Shown piece after piece: positions 7,173 to 16,767 of a stretch of DNA of 64,000 nucleotides (position 1 is its first letter; every line of letters begins with the position of its first letter). Made by a program: the position numbers and the translations under genes. The notes below the pieces were generated by a model. The model was given only the letters and a program-made list of their open reading frames with translations, was not told the DNA's origin and ran no database searches. The DNA lies in the NCBI RefSeq assembly GCF_014529945.1, contig NZ_JACVFB010000006.1, positions 248,001-312,000 on the forward strand. Reading direction: 5' to 3'. The DNA comes from Chitinophaga varians. GTDB taxonomy: Bacteria > Bacteroidota > Bacteroidia > Chitinophagales > Chitinophagaceae.

Positions 7173-8483
7173 TTACTGATTGGACTCGTTCATCGGTATG
7201 GGATACCGTGACCATACATCGTCGCCAGGTCTGTCTACCGGCAGCTGGTTAAGCCGGTTGTACCTGCGCATGTCTATCCAGCGATGGCCTTCCATGAACA
7301 GGGAATAGCGGCGTTGATAGAGCAGTTCGGTGATGAGCGCGTCTGTGGTAACAGCGCCGGCATAAGGCGTCAGATTATGGCCTGTCCTGATTCTGTTGAT
7401 CGCCACCAGCGCATCCGGGAATTGTCCCAGTTGTATTTTGGCTTCTGCATAAATAAGGACCAGTTCCTCATTCCGGATGATGGAGATGGGGCTGCTCAGG
7501 GTAGGCCAGAGTGTCAGGTCGCGGTTGCCGGTGAGGCCCACGCTGCTTACAGGAGAGGTGCGAGGCGCCGTTTTGTTGATACGGTCATCGGTCCCAATGA
7601 TGTCGGCAGCAAAAGAAGGATGTGCCACCCTTACCTCCCCGGTAGCATTAGGCTGCAGATACATGGGGTTGATCAGGTCACCGCCATTGGTGGAGTAGGC
7701 AGAGTATATACCTGTGTTGAAAGGACCGTTCAGGTCAAAGAAAGACTCATTCAGGGCTGTCAGTGCAGCGGCCCAGTTTTTCCGGTACACATGCACCCTT
7801 GCGGCAATAGCCCGGTTGAATTTCAGCAGGCCCGCAGCGTTTTTGAAACCGGCAAATCCGTCGGAGAGCGGGAAGAGCACTTCAGACCCGGTGAGATCTG
7901 TTTTGCCGGCGTCGAGGAATTTCAGCACGGAATCCAGGACTACACCCGGATTGGTGATGATAGGGCCCAGGTTGGCATTGTCCGCTACCGGGATTCTGGC
8001 GCCGTTGGAATCTGTCATGTTGATATTGAGCAGCAGCTGATAACCGATCAGCGTTTCTGCAAAACCCTGAAAGGCTTTTTTCTGCGCGTCGCTGGCTACT
8101 TCGGTACGGGCGGTCTTCAGCGCCTGCATGAGGATAAAACACTGACGGGCTACCTGGTACCTGGCGGCAAACGGATTGGTGATGTAGAAGGTATTGTTGT
8201 CGAGCTGTTTGGAACCTCCACCGAGCATATCGGTTGTCCAGCGTGGCTCGGAACCGGAGAAGCGGTACTGCTCACGTCCCAGCACGCCAAAGCCGTCGAG
8301 GTAGGTGCCGAAGCTGTTGCGTAACCCGGATTCTGCACCGGTAACGAGGTTGAAAAGGTCACTCCGGCTGGGATTGACGACGATGCCGCCTACCACCGGT
8401 GTATTCAGACTGTTGATTTCTCCTTTCTGGCAGGCACTCAGGGCGAGCAGGACGCCGGACAGGTATATAATAAGCTTCTTCAT
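7173..8483 (-). CDS. SusD/RagB-like outer-membrane lipoprotein
   Basis: A 436-residue surface lipoprotein with signal peptide and lipobox ending LSAC (Cys18). It has the SusD/RagB helical fold with a C-terminal region typical of the family (ELLYQRRYSLFMEGHRWIDMRRYNRLNQLP). SusD proteins cap the SusC TonB-dependent channel and bind the nutrient. It lies 29 bases downstream of susC in the same operon. No glycoside hydrolase or peptidase is encoded next to the pair, so the substrate is open. The 436-residue length is at the short end for SusD. Confidence 0.93.
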   Translation of the reverse strand: MKKLIIYLSGVLLALSACQKGEINSLNTPVVGGIVVNPSRSDLFNLVTGAESGLRNSFGTYLDGFGVLGREQYRFSGSEPRWTTDMLGGGSKQLDNNTFYITNPFAARYQVARQCFILMQALKTARTEVASDAQKKAFQGFAETLIGYQLLLNINMTDSNGARIPVADNANLGPIITNPGVVLDSVLKFLDAGKTDLTGSEVLFPLSDGFAGFKNAAGLLKFNRAIAARVHVYRKNWAAALTALNESFFDLNGPFNTGIYSAYSTNGGDLINPMYLQPNATGEVRVAHPSFAADIIGTDDRINKTAPRTSPVSSVGLTGNRDLTLWPTLSSPISIIRNEELVLIYAEAKIQLGQFPDALVAINRIRTGHNLTPYAGAVTTDALITELLYQRRYSLFMEGHRWIDMRRYNRLNQLPVDRPGDDVWSRYPIPMNESNQ

Positions 8484-8512
8484 TTGTTACAGTTTTAATA
8501 GTCAGATAATGA

Positions 8513-11506
8513 TCAGAAATCGATGCCTAAGTGGAAGCTGGCCCTTTTGTTGGACGGGAAAGGCATTACGTCCACACCGGTAGACAAACCGTTGCTGCCG
8601 CGGCTTTGCGCAGTGGTAATGGTGTTACTGCCGAAGTTGGATACTTCCGGATCATATCCGATATATTTTGTCCAGGTGAAAAAGTTATTGGCGGAAACGC
8701 CCAACCGGATACCCTTAATAGTTTTGGTATTCTTCAGCGGAACGTTGTAATAAAGACCGATCTCACGGATACGCACATAGGAAGCGTCCTGCACATACAC
8801 GCCGGCGCCGGCTCCCGGCCTGTATACACCGGCTTTCACGCCGTTGATCAGGTCATCATAATCGGGGGAAGTAGCGCCGCCATCATTGAGCAATTGGCTC
8901 AGGTTGAGGTTGTCGCCACCTTTCTTCCAGTGAATGAGGAAACGCACGGAGAAGTTCTTCAGGAAAGTAAGATCGTTGTAAAAGCTCATCTGGAACTTGG
9001 GTTCAGAGTTACCGATCAGTTTCAGCTGATTGTCCACAATACCTTTGATTTGGGTAACCGGCTGTCCTTCTTCCAGATAAAAAGTACCCAGGGAAGCACC
9101 AAATGCACCAATAGCATAAGGCGGAATGATCAGTTTGGTCATCTTGGAACGGTTCCTCCACCAGTTGATGTTGGAGGTCCATTTGAAATTGGTGGTATTG
9201 ACAGGGATAACGGTCAGACCCAGTTCCACGCCGCTGTTGGTAAGGTCGCCACTGTTCTTCCATTCTGTTGCGTAGCCGGTGGAAGAGGGGGTCGCATGCC
9301 TTAACAATACGTCGTAGATACGTTTGTTATAGTAAGTAGCTTCGAGTGCCACACGGCCGTTGAACAGGCTGAAGTCGATACCGGTTTCCAGTTCTGACTG
9401 TCTTTCCGGTTTGATGTTCGGGTTGCCCAGCAGGTTGTCTACCAGTACACCGGGGAAACCACCGATGTTGCTGCCGATCATGCCGGTGAACTTACTGCCG
9501 TAGGGCGGTACGTTACCGGACTGGCCGTAGGCGATGCGTACCTTCAGGTTGTCTACTTTATCTACATGCCAGAAGGGCATCTTGGAGATATTCCAGGAAA
9601 AAGCGCCTTTGGGGAAAACATAATATTTAAGATAATCACCGTTGTTGGTGGAGCGGTCAAAACGTACGCCTGCACTGATGGTGAAGGCATCCATCAGGGA
9701 GAGGTCTTCCTGGGCGAAGATACCGTTGTCACGGTATTTCTGCCGGAACTGACGGGTGCTGGTGTTACCACTGGCATCGAGGTTGGTTTGGCCGGACACG
9801 AGGTTGGTGGCCACGGTCACGATATTGTCCAGGTAACCTGTTTCCAGTGTGGCACCGGCGGTGCTGGTGAGGCTGATTTTTTCATTCGGTGTCCAGGTGT
9901 TGGCCACAAAACCCAGGAGGTTGGTGTTGATGTTATTGGTATTACCCTGGATGGAATGGCCTTGCTGGGCTTTTTCTTCAAACTGAAGGTCGCGCGGGAA
10001 TACGGCGATGGTTTTCAGGTTGAAGTAGTCCACACCGGCTCTGACAGCAACTTTGGTAGAGGAGTGGTTGCTTTGCTGGATACGGTATTCGATGTTGCCG
10101 CCGCCTACAAAACGATTCACGCCTTCGTTGTTCATCATCTTATCCCGTGTTTCTATCGGGTTGGATGCGGCGAACGCGTTGCGTGGGTATTCCCCGATAG
10201 CGTTGGGGTGAAGCTCCACAAATCCCGGGGTGGTGGACAGGGCCACACCAAGGGATACACCGTTGTTATCGTTATTGGTAACACCTCTGTCGGAAGAGGA
10301 GTTAATATAGTTGGTAGTAACGCCAACGGATAAACGATCATTTATCTTGTGGTCTACATTCAGGCGGAATGAATTGTTGAAGTAGCCGGTACCTTTTACG
10401 ATGCCGTTTTCCTGCCTGCGGTTGCCTGCCAGATAGAACGTGGTTTTTTCTGAACCACCGCTGAGCGCGACGCCGGTATTGAGAATGAGGCCGGTTTGAC
10501 CGAACATCTCTTTTTCATAGTCATAGATTTTACCGGCAGCCTTGGCAGCTTCAAATTGTGCTTTCATCGCGGCGCGGGCAGCGATCACATCCGGATCGGT
10601 GCTGCTGGCGCTGCCTCCCAGATCGGCGGCTGTTTCGGCGGTAAATTGCCGTACGCCTACGAGGTGACGCACTTTCGCAAAGCCCACTTCCTGGTTGAAA
10701 GTCACCCTGGTTTTACCGGCTTTACCTTTTTTAGTGGTGATCACGATAACGCCTGCTGCTGCTTTGGCGCCATACATGGCCGCGGCGGAAGCACCTTTGA
10801 GCACTTCTATGTTCTCAATATCTTCCGGGTTGAGATCAGCGATACGGCTCGACGGGTTGTCCTGGTTGTTGGGGTTGCCGGAAGTAGCGGCGCCGGTAAC
10901 ATCGTTCAGGCCGGCGGGGATACTGCTGTTGTTAAAGAAAACACCATCTACCACATACAATGGCTGTGAGTTGCCGAACACGGAGGTGATACCACGCAGT
11001 TTCACGGAAATGCCGCCACCGGGAGCGCCGGAGTTGGCGGTGATCAGTGCGCCGGGCACCTTGCCGCTGAGGGCGGCGTCGAAAGTCTGGGCCGGTGCTA
11101 CGCCATTCAGTTCCTTGCCCGAAATAGTGGCTACGGCATTGGCCAGATTACTACGTTTGATATTGGTCGCCAGACCCGTCACCACGATCTCGTCCAGTCG
11201 GGCGAAATCCTCTTCCAGTGTGATATTCAGGGTGGTAGCGCCGGGAGGGATGGCTACGGTCTGTGTTTTGTAGCCGGTATAACTAACGATCAGTTTGGAC
11301 ACCGTTGCCGGTATACTGATCGTATATTTGCCGTCCATGTCCGTTATGGTTCCCTTGTTACTGTTGGGCACGCGTACTGTGGCGCCCGGGATGGCATTGC
11401 CATGGGTGGCATCCTTGATCCTGCCCGAAATGTTTTGTTGCGCAAATAAGGCAAGCGTACTGCATAAGCAAAGCAGCACCAGCATGCCGGATTTTGGTAG
11501 AAGCAT
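8513..11506 (-). CDS. SusC/RagA-family TonB-linked outer-membrane protein
   Basis: A 997-residue TonB-dependent transporter. Signal peptide (1-22), CarboxypepD_reg-like domain (about 23-105, starting ISGRIKDATHGNAIPGATVRV), plug domain (about 115-240, including LYVVDGVFFNN and GASAAAMYGAKAAAGVIVITTKKGK), then a 22-stranded barrel ending ASFHLGIDF. There is no STN domain between signal peptide and carboxypeptidase-like domain, so it is not expected to signal through a FecR/ECF pair. It imports an unknown nutrient with the SusD encoded 29 bases downstream. An internal ATG at 11485 is an alternative start. Confidence 0.95.
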   Translation of the reverse strand: MLLPKSGMLVLLCLCSTLALFAQQNISGRIKDATHGNAIPGATVRVPNSNKGTITDMDGKYTISIPATVSKLIVSYTGYKTQTVAIPPGATTLNITLEEDFARLDEIVVTGLATNIKRSNLANAVATISGKELNGVAPAQTFDAALSGKVPGALITANSGAPGGGISVKLRGITSVFGNSQPLYVVDGVFFNNSSIPAGLNDVTGAATSGNPNNQDNPSSRIADLNPEDIENIEVLKGASAAAMYGAKAAAGVIVITTKKGKAGKTRVTFNQEVGFAKVRHLVGVRQFTAETAADLGGSASSTDPDVIAARAAMKAQFEAAKAAGKIYDYEKEMFGQTGLILNTGVALSGGSEKTTFYLAGNRRQENGIVKGTGYFNNSFRLNVDHKINDRLSVGVTTNYINSSSDRGVTNNDNNGVSLGVALSTTPGFVELHPNAIGEYPRNAFAASNPIETRDKMMNNEGVNRFVGGGNIEYRIQQSNHSSTKVAVRAGVDYFNLKTIAVFPRDLQFEEKAQQGHSIQGNTNNINTNLLGFVANTWTPNEKISLTSTAGATLETGYLDNIVTVATNLVSGQTNLDASGNTSTRQFRQKYRDNGIFAQEDLSLMDAFTISAGVRFDRSTNNGDYLKYYVFPKGAFSWNISKMPFWHVDKVDNLKVRIAYGQSGNVPPYGSKFTGMIGSNIGGFPGVLVDNLLGNPNIKPERQSELETGIDFSLFNGRVALEATYYNKRIYDVLLRHATPSSTGYATEWKNSGDLTNSGVELGLTVIPVNTTNFKWTSNINWWRNRSKMTKLIIPPYAIGAFGASLGTFYLEEGQPVTQIKGIVDNQLKLIGNSEPKFQMSFYNDLTFLKNFSVRFLIHWKKGGDNLNLSQLLNDGGATSPDYDDLINGVKAGVYRPGAGAGVYVQDASYVRIREIGLYYNVPLKNTKTIKGIRLGVSANNFFTWTKYIGYDPEVSNFGSNTITTAQSRGSNGLSTGVDVMPFPSNKRASFHLGIDF

Positions 11507-11832
11507 AGCACGAAATTGGTTTAGATTAAAATGATGGTGGCATAATCACGATAGCGTAATTAAGATTTTGGTGAACGGGGAATTATGACGTTTGAGTTCG
11601 ATTTTGGTTTCGGTTTTGGTTGAATCTATCTTATCTTCTGCTACCGTACTGGCAAGTATCAGGCTTTTCAATATCAGGGCGCACCTTCCGGCAGTGGTCT
11701 TCGTAGTCGTCTAATGCTGTTGTTGTAACTTCTGGCTATTTTGAATGTCAGTTTACGAAAAATCAGGCTGACTTTCACTTTTTTTGTTTGACTTATTTAG
11801 GTTATATTTTTCTCGTAACTTGCCGCCTGATT
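11507..11832. other. Divergent intergenic region between susC and thyA
   Basis: About 326 bases. On the minus strand a short frame of about 46 codons ending in TLS is open, but it has no ATG and I do not call it. No clear promoter boxes, operator or repeat stands out. It must contain the susC leader and promoter and the thyA promoter. Confidence 0.5.
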
Positions 11833-12654
11833 ATGGAACAATATCTCACTTTATTACAACATATTATCAAGGAAGGCGCCGTTAAAACTGACCGCACCGG
11901 TACCGGTACCACCAGCTGTTTTGGTTATCAGATGAGGTTCGACCTCAGCAAAGGATTTCCGTTGGTGACTACGAAAAAATTACACCTGAAGTCCATTATA
12001 TATGAACTGCTATGGTTTCTGAAAGGAGATACCAATATCGCCTGGCTGAAAGAACATAACGTGAGCATATGGGATGAATGGGCGGACGCTAACGGCGATC
12101 TGGGCCCCGTATACGGTAAACAGTGGCGCAGCTGGGAAACTACCTCCGGTGATGTGATCGATCAGATCACCATCGCGGTGGATACCATCAAAAAGAACCC
12201 GGACTCCCGCCGTATTATCGTCAATGCCTGGAACGTGGGCGACCTGCCTAAAATGGCGCTCAGCCCCTGCCACTGCCTGTTCCAGTTTTATGTAACGCCT
12301 CCCGACGCTGCCAAAGGAGAAACCAGGGGTAAACTCAGCTGTCAGCTCTACCAGCGCAGCGCCGACGTATTCCTCGGTGTGCCGTTTAATATTGCCTCCT
12401 ATGCGCTGCTTACCATGATGATGGCGCAGGTGTGCGACCTCGAGGCGGGTGACTTTATCCATACCTTCGGAGATGTACACCTGTACAGCAACCACATGGA
12501 ACAAGCGCAGCTGCAGCTGACCAGAACACCTTTCCCGCTGCCGGTGATGAAAATAAACCCGGACGTGAAAGACCTGTTCGCATTTAAATATGAAGACTTC
12601 GAACTGGTAGATTATCAGTTCCATCCTGCTATTAAAGCACCCGTAGCCATCTGA
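11833..12654 (+). CDS. thyA: Thymidylate synthase
   Basis: 273 residues from the ATG at 11833 (MEQYLTLLQHIIKEG); the upstream 15-codon extension does not fit the family. It converts dUMP to dTMP with methylenetetrahydrofolate. The catalytic Cys146 lies in ALSPCHCLFQF, phosphate-binding arginines in DSRRIIVNAWN, and the conserved end is FHPAIKAPVAI. Length is normal for bacterial ThyA. It forms an operon with folA, whose ATG follows the stop by one base, so dihydrofolate produced here is recycled by the next enzyme. Confidence 0.97.
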   Translation: MEQYLTLLQHIIKEGAVKTDRTGTGTTSCFGYQMRFDLSKGFPLVTTKKLHLKSIIYELLWFLKGDTNIAWLKEHNVSIWDEWADANGDLGPVYGKQWRSWETTSGDVIDQITIAVDTIKKNPDSRRIIVNAWNVGDLPKMALSPCHCLFQFYVTPPDAAKGETRGKLSCQLYQRSADVFLGVPFNIASYALLTMMMAQVCDLEAGDFIHTFGDVHLYSNHMEQAQLQLTRTPFPLPVMKINPDVKDLFAFKYEDFELVDYQFHPAIKAPVAI

Positions 12655-12655
12655 T

Positions 12656-13150
12656 ATGAGGGTATCCATTATAGTGGCCGCATCAGAAAATAATGTGATC
12701 GGCATCAACAATCAATTGCCCTGGCGCCTGTCTACTGACCTGAAGTACTTTAAAAGTACGACGCTGGGCAAACCCATTGTCATGGGAAGAAAAACGTTTG
12801 ATTCGCTTGGAAAACCGCTGCCCGGAAGGCCTAACATCGTCATCACGCGGCAAACGGATTTCCAGCCGGAGGGCGCGTATGTAGTGGCTTCCATCGAAGA
12901 GGCCATTGCCAAAGCAAAAACATTCGACGGTGACGAGCTCTTTGTTACCGGCGGCTCCCAGATATTTGAACAGGCCTGGCACCTGATAGATCGTATCTAC
13001 CTCACACGGGTATACGCAGTCGTGCCGGGAGACGCTTTTTTCCCTGCCATACACGGTAACGAATGGACGCTCGTAAGCGACGAACGCCACGAGGCAGACG
13101 AAAAGAACGAATATCCTTTCTCCTTCCAGGTATGGGAACGCAAGCAGTAA
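12656..13150 (+). CDS. folA: Dihydrofolate reductase
   Basis: A 164-residue NADPH-dependent DHFR. It opens with VSIIVAASENNVIGINNQLPW, carries the substrate-binding acidic Asp in LSTDLKYFK, the NADPH-binding motif GRKTFDSLGKPLPGRPN and FVTGGSQIFEQ. It regenerates tetrahydrofolate after thymidylate synthesis and is translationally coupled to thyA (one base between stop and ATG). The gene converges on dnaG with only three bases between the two stops. Confidence 0.96.
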   Translation: MRVSIIVAASENNVIGINNQLPWRLSTDLKYFKSTTLGKPIVMGRKTFDSLGKPLPGRPNIVITRQTDFQPEGAYVVASIEEAIAKAKTFDGDELFVTGGSQIFEQAWHLIDRIYLTRVYAVVPGDAFFPAIHGNEWTLVSDERHEADEKNEYPFSFQVWERKQ

Positions 13151-13153
13151 AAT

Positions 13154-15127
13154 CTATTTGAAAATAACGGTACCGAGGCCCTGGGTAAGCTCCTTTTCCA
13201 GGGCCTTCAGGTGTACCTGCATCTCGAGGCAGCGCATCACCTGCTCCATGTCAGTGGCTTTCTCCGCTTCTTCCTGATTTTCCGTGATCAGCTTTTTGAT
13301 CTTCCGGAGAATAAGATAGTTGGTAGTAGATATGGTGTCTTTCAGATAGGCATTGTCGCCATAAACGGTATCAATCTCGAACCGCTCCTTCCAGTTAACA
13401 CTTAAATCGGCTTCTTTGTCTTCCAGTATCAGCGCGGTGTATTTGCTCATGTCCGGGTCCTGGTGATACAGGAACCATTTTTTATCCGGCAGGCTGCCTT
13501 CATCATACAATGCTTTGTATTCCCGGAGAATACGTTTCACCATCTCACTGTCGGCCAGCGATTCAAAATCATAGGGGAGATGGAAAATATAATCGGCTAC
13601 GGTGTTGTTTTCTTCTTCGCTGAAAGGCTTGTCGCCAAAACGCAGCAATATCTTCACCAGCTCCTTCTCCTGCTTTTCATCCTTGTTGAGCAACGATGAA
13701 ATGGACACACCGGTTTCGGCGGCTTCCATGGCGGCAATGGCCTCTTCGCTCAGTGCGTCGTCCTGCTCTGCCGGCGATGGGGCATTGCGGGCGATGGCTT
13801 GCTCGCGTTTGACCAGCCTCTCCCGGATGAACTTGTTGACCAGCGCCACAAGTCCCTGCTCGTCGATTTTGAGCAACTGGCTGCATTGACGGATATAGTC
13901 CTGCTGCCGGGTAAAATCTTCGGCTTTATCGATCTTGGAAATAGTTTCCGCGATCTCATTCACCAGCTGTGATTTTTTATTACTGTCGTTGCCGGCCTCC
14001 TGCATGCTCAGCTGCAGTTTAAACAGCACGAAGTCCTGCTTGTTGTCCTCAATGAACGTGCGGAAAGCAGCGGCGCCGATGCGCTGTACATAACTGTCCG
14101 GGTCTTCTTTGTCGGGCAGCAGTACCAGTTTTACGTTGAGGCTTTCTTCCACGGCCATATCGAGGCCGCGCAGCGCTGCTTTGATACCGGCACTGTCGCC
14201 ATCATAGATGATGGTGAGGTTGTTGGTATATTTTTTAATGAGCCGCAGCTGGTCCTGCGTAAGGGAGGTACCACTGGAAGCCACCACGTTTTCCACGCCT
14301 GCCTGGTGCAGGGAGATCACGTCGGTATAACCTTCCACCAGCAGGCATTCATTGAGCTTGTCGATGGCATGCCGCGCGAAATAGGTACCATACAGCACCC
14401 GGCTCTTGACGTAAATTTCGTTCTCGGGGGAGTTGATGTACTTGGGGGCCCGGTCGGACTTGACGAGGATACGGGCGCCGAAGCCCAGGATTTTACCCGA
14501 CTGGTTATGTATCGGGAAGATCACCCTGCCGCGGTAGTTATCCGCCGGTTGCTCGTTACGAATGGTGACCAGCCCCGTTTTCTGAAGATACTCCAGGTTA
14601 TAACCTTTGGACAATGCCGTCTGGGCAAAGGTGTCCCGTTGGTTGAGACAGTAGCCCAGCTGGAATTTGCGGACGGTTTCCTCGGTGAAACCACGTTCTT
14701 CAAAATAACTTAACCCTACATTCTGCCCTTCGTCCGTATTAAACAGGGTGTCGGTGAAATACTCCCGGGCAAAACCGTTGATAATAAACAGGCTGTCGGA
14801 CATCAGCTGATGCTGCCGCAGCTCGGGGCTCACCTCGGTTTCTTCAATCTCAACCTGGTACTTCTGCGCCAGCCATTTAATGGCTTCCACGTAGGAGTAC
14901 TTCTCATGCTCCATGACAAAGCTGATGGCGTTGCCACTTTTGCCACAGCCAAAGCATTTGTAGATCTCCTTGCTGGGAGACACGGTGAAAGAAGGGGATT
15001 TCTCATTGTGGAACGGACAAAGGCCCATGTAATTGGCGCCTCTTTTTTTCAGTTTCACGAAAGAACCCACAATCTCCACAATATCAATGCGGCCGAGGAT
15101 TTGTTGTATGGATTGTTGAGATATCAC
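13154..15127 (-). CDS. dnaG: DNA primase
   Basis: The likely start is a GTG at 15127 (VISQQSIQQILGRIDIVEIV), giving 657 residues. A longer frame from 15211 has a cysteine-rich leader unlike DnaG. It synthesises RNA primers at replication forks. The N-terminal CHC2 zinc ribbon has CPFHNEKSPSF and CFGCGKSG; the TOPRIM core has LLVEGYTDVISLHQAG and YDGDSAG; a C-terminal helicase-binding region follows. The gene is monocistronic here and not in the usual rpsU-dnaG-rpoD arrangement. Confidence 0.95.
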   Translation of the reverse strand: MISQQSIQQILGRIDIVEIVGSFVKLKKRGANYMGLCPFHNEKSPSFTVSPSKEIYKCFGCGKSGNAISFVMEHEKYSYVEAIKWLAQKYQVEIEETEVSPELRQHQLMSDSLFIINGFAREYFTDTLFNTDEGQNVGLSYFEERGFTEETVRKFQLGYCLNQRDTFAQTALSKGYNLEYLQKTGLVTIRNEQPADNYRGRVIFPIHNQSGKILGFGARILVKSDRAPKYINSPENEIYVKSRVLYGTYFARHAIDKLNECLLVEGYTDVISLHQAGVENVVASSGTSLTQDQLRLIKKYTNNLTIIYDGDSAGIKAALRGLDMAVEESLNVKLVLLPDKEDPDSYVQRIGAAAFRTFIEDNKQDFVLFKLQLSMQEAGNDSNKKSQLVNEIAETISKIDKAEDFTRQQDYIRQCSQLLKIDEQGLVALVNKFIRERLVKREQAIARNAPSPAEQDDALSEEAIAAMEAAETGVSISSLLNKDEKQEKELVKILLRFGDKPFSEEENNTVADYIFHLPYDFESLADSEMVKRILREYKALYDEGSLPDKKWFLYHQDPDMSKYTALILEDKEADLSVNWKERFEIDTVYGDNAYLKDTISTTNYLILRKIKKLITENQEEAEKATDMEQVMRCLEMQVHLKALEKELTQGLGTVIFK

Positions 15128-15343
15128 GGTTTGATCAATGCAACTGCAAACATACGGTAATTTCTCCGGAGCGGGAATATGCCAGCTTATCAAATGGCAG
15201 GAAATGATCATTCCTGTTTAAAATATATATAATTCACGGCACCGGGACCTTATGTAGCCTGTGTCGCGCCCCTGAGGGCGGCAAAGAAAAACAAAACCGG
15301 TACGGATAAGTATTCAATAAAATCAATAAAAACAGGTATTTAA

Positions 15344-15429
15344 AGCAGGCGGATAACGAATCCCGGGCGATACATTAAACAGCTTTCACCATTTGCTGTT
15401 TTTCGCTCAAAATTCGTTATTCGCCTGCT
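15344..15429. repeat. Long inverted repeat (18-bp arms, one mismatch)
   Basis: Arms 15344-15361 (AGCAGGCGGATAACGAAT) and 15412-15429 are complementary in 17 of 18 positions with a 50-base centre. Unlike the other palindromes in the window it lies between divergent genes, not between convergent ones, so a terminator role is less obvious. The word ATAACGAAT resembles class A arms. Confidence 0.6.
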
Positions 15430-15452
15430 GTTTTTTCCAAATCAGCTTTCCT

Positions 15453-15460
15453 TATATTTG
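15453..15460 (+). promoter_or_regulatory. -7 promoter box of the thiolase gene
   Basis: TATATTTG matches TAnnTTTG and lies 40 bases before the ATG at 15500. A good TTG -33 box at the expected distance is not visible, so the call rests on the -7 box and position. Confidence 0.45.
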
Positions 15461-15499
15461 GTAGATTATCCAAACAAGCCAAACAATCTTAATAAACAG

Positions 15500-16672
15500 A
15501 TGAAAGAAGTTTTTATAGTAGCCGCAGTCCGTACGCCTATTGGTGGTTTTAACGGCACACTGTCCGGCGTTTCGGCCGTAAAGCTGGGTTCTACCGTTAT
15601 TAAAGCTGCACTGGAGCAGGCGGGAGTAGATGCCGCCAAAGTGAATGAAGTATACATGGGTAATGTGATCAGTGCCAACCTGGGACAGGCGCCTGCCACA
15701 CAGGCCAGTCTGGGTGCCGGTTTGCCGAATACAGTGCCCTGCACGGGTGTCAACAAGGTTTGTGCTTCCGGTATGAAAGCCATCATGATGGGGGCGCAGA
15801 GCATCCTGCTGGGCGATAACGATATCGTGGTAGCAGGCGGCATGGAAAACATGAGCGGCGTCCCTTATTATCTGGATAAAGCCCGTACCGGTTATAAGCT
15901 CGGTGCCGGTGCCGTGATCGACGGTATCATCCGCGACGGCCTCTGGGACCCTTACAAAGATTTCCACATGGGCAATGCAGCGGAGCTTTGCGCCGCTGAA
16001 TACAAGATTACCCGGGAAGATCAGGACGCTTATGCCATTGAAAGCTACCGCCGTGCGGCAGTGGCCTGGGAAAAAGGCTACTTCAAAAAAGAAGTGGTGC
16101 CGGTGGAAATACCTGGCAAAACAGTGGTGACCGTATCAGAAGACGAAGATTATAAAAAGGTGATCCTGGAAAAGGTGCCTACCCTGAAACCTACTTTCCA
16201 GAAAGATGGTACCATTACTGCCGCTAATGCCTCTAATATCAATGATGGTGCAGCTGCGGTGGTACTGGTGAGCGGAGAGAAACTGAAAGAGCTGGGACTG
16301 AAGCCACTGGCTAAAATTATCAGCTTTGCAGATGCTAATCAGGCGCCGGAATGGTTTACCACCACTCCTGTGAAAGCGGCTGAAAAAGCATTGGCCAAGG
16401 CCAACCTGAAAATCACGGATATGGATTTTGCAGAGGTGAACGAAGCGTTTTCCTGCGTGCCCATTGCCAATGCCAAAGACCTGAACATGCCGCTGGACAA
16501 AGTGAACGTGTGGGGCGGTGCTGTAGCCATGGGCCACCCGATCGGTTGCAGCGGTGCCAGAATCGTGGTAACGCTTAATTCCATCCTGCATGAAAATAAT
16601 GCCCGCTATGGCCTGGCTGCCATCTGTAACGGTGGTGGCGGCGCCAGCGCAATGATCATAGAAAAAGCATAA
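15500..16672 (+). CDS. Acetyl-CoA C-acetyltransferase (thiolase)
   Basis: 390 residues from the ATG at 15500 (MKEVFIVAAVRTPIGGF). A biosynthetic/degradative thiolase that condenses or cleaves acetoacetyl-CoA. The active-site Cys88 lies in NKVCASGMKA, the His in MGHPIGCSGAR and the second Cys in LAAICNGGGGAS. Length and motifs are those of thiolase II (AtoB/PhaA-like). It is monocistronic, with a -7 box at 15453-15460 and a palindromic terminator right after the stop. Confidence 0.95.
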   Translation: MKEVFIVAAVRTPIGGFNGTLSGVSAVKLGSTVIKAALEQAGVDAAKVNEVYMGNVISANLGQAPATQASLGAGLPNTVPCTGVNKVCASGMKAIMMGAQSILLGDNDIVVAGGMENMSGVPYYLDKARTGYKLGAGAVIDGIIRDGLWDPYKDFHMGNAAELCAAEYKITREDQDAYAIESYRRAAVAWEKGYFKKEVVPVEIPGKTVVTVSEDEDYKKVILEKVPTLKPTFQKDGTITAANASNINDGAAAVVLVSGEKLKELGLKPLAKIISFADANQAPEWFTTTPVKAAEKALAKANLKITDMDFAEVNEAFSCVPIANAKDLNMPLDKVNVWGGAVAMGHPIGCSGARIVVTLNSILHENNARYGLAAICNGGGGASAMIIEKA

Positions 16673-16682
16673 CACCTGGTCA

Positions 16683-16758
16683 TTTAGTTATTTGATCATT
16701 TTGATATTGAAAGCGTTTTTTCGAAACAGCACAATATCAAAATGATCAAATAACTAAA
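16683..16758. terminator. Class D palindromic element between convergent genes
   Basis: Arms 16683-16709 and 16732-16758 are perfect reverse complements of about 27 bases, built from TTAGTTATTTGATCA and TTTTGATATTG. They start about ten bases after the thiolase stop and end ten before the convergent membrane-protein stop. Similar AT words are found at 3704-3813, 17395-17510, 20538-20634 and 30817-30841. Confidence 0.8.
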
Positions 16759-16767
16759 ATGATAAAT

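Larger units (their letters stand above)
15128..15499. other. Divergent intergenic region between dnaG and the thiolase
   Basis: About 370 bases. It holds an inverted repeat (15344-15361 and 15412-15429) and a thiolase -7 box at 15453-15460. I find nothing further, and no credible small gene. Confidence 0.6.

Noticed and set aside
11560..11700. Short minus-strand frame upstream of susC ending in TLS
   Set aside because: It lacks an ATG and a sensible initiation context, and the sequence is better explained as the susC leader.
13154..15211. Longer DnaG start at 15211
   Set aside because: The extra 28 residues (Cys/Pro-rich) do not resemble DnaG, whose family start coincides with VISQQSIQQIL at the GTG.
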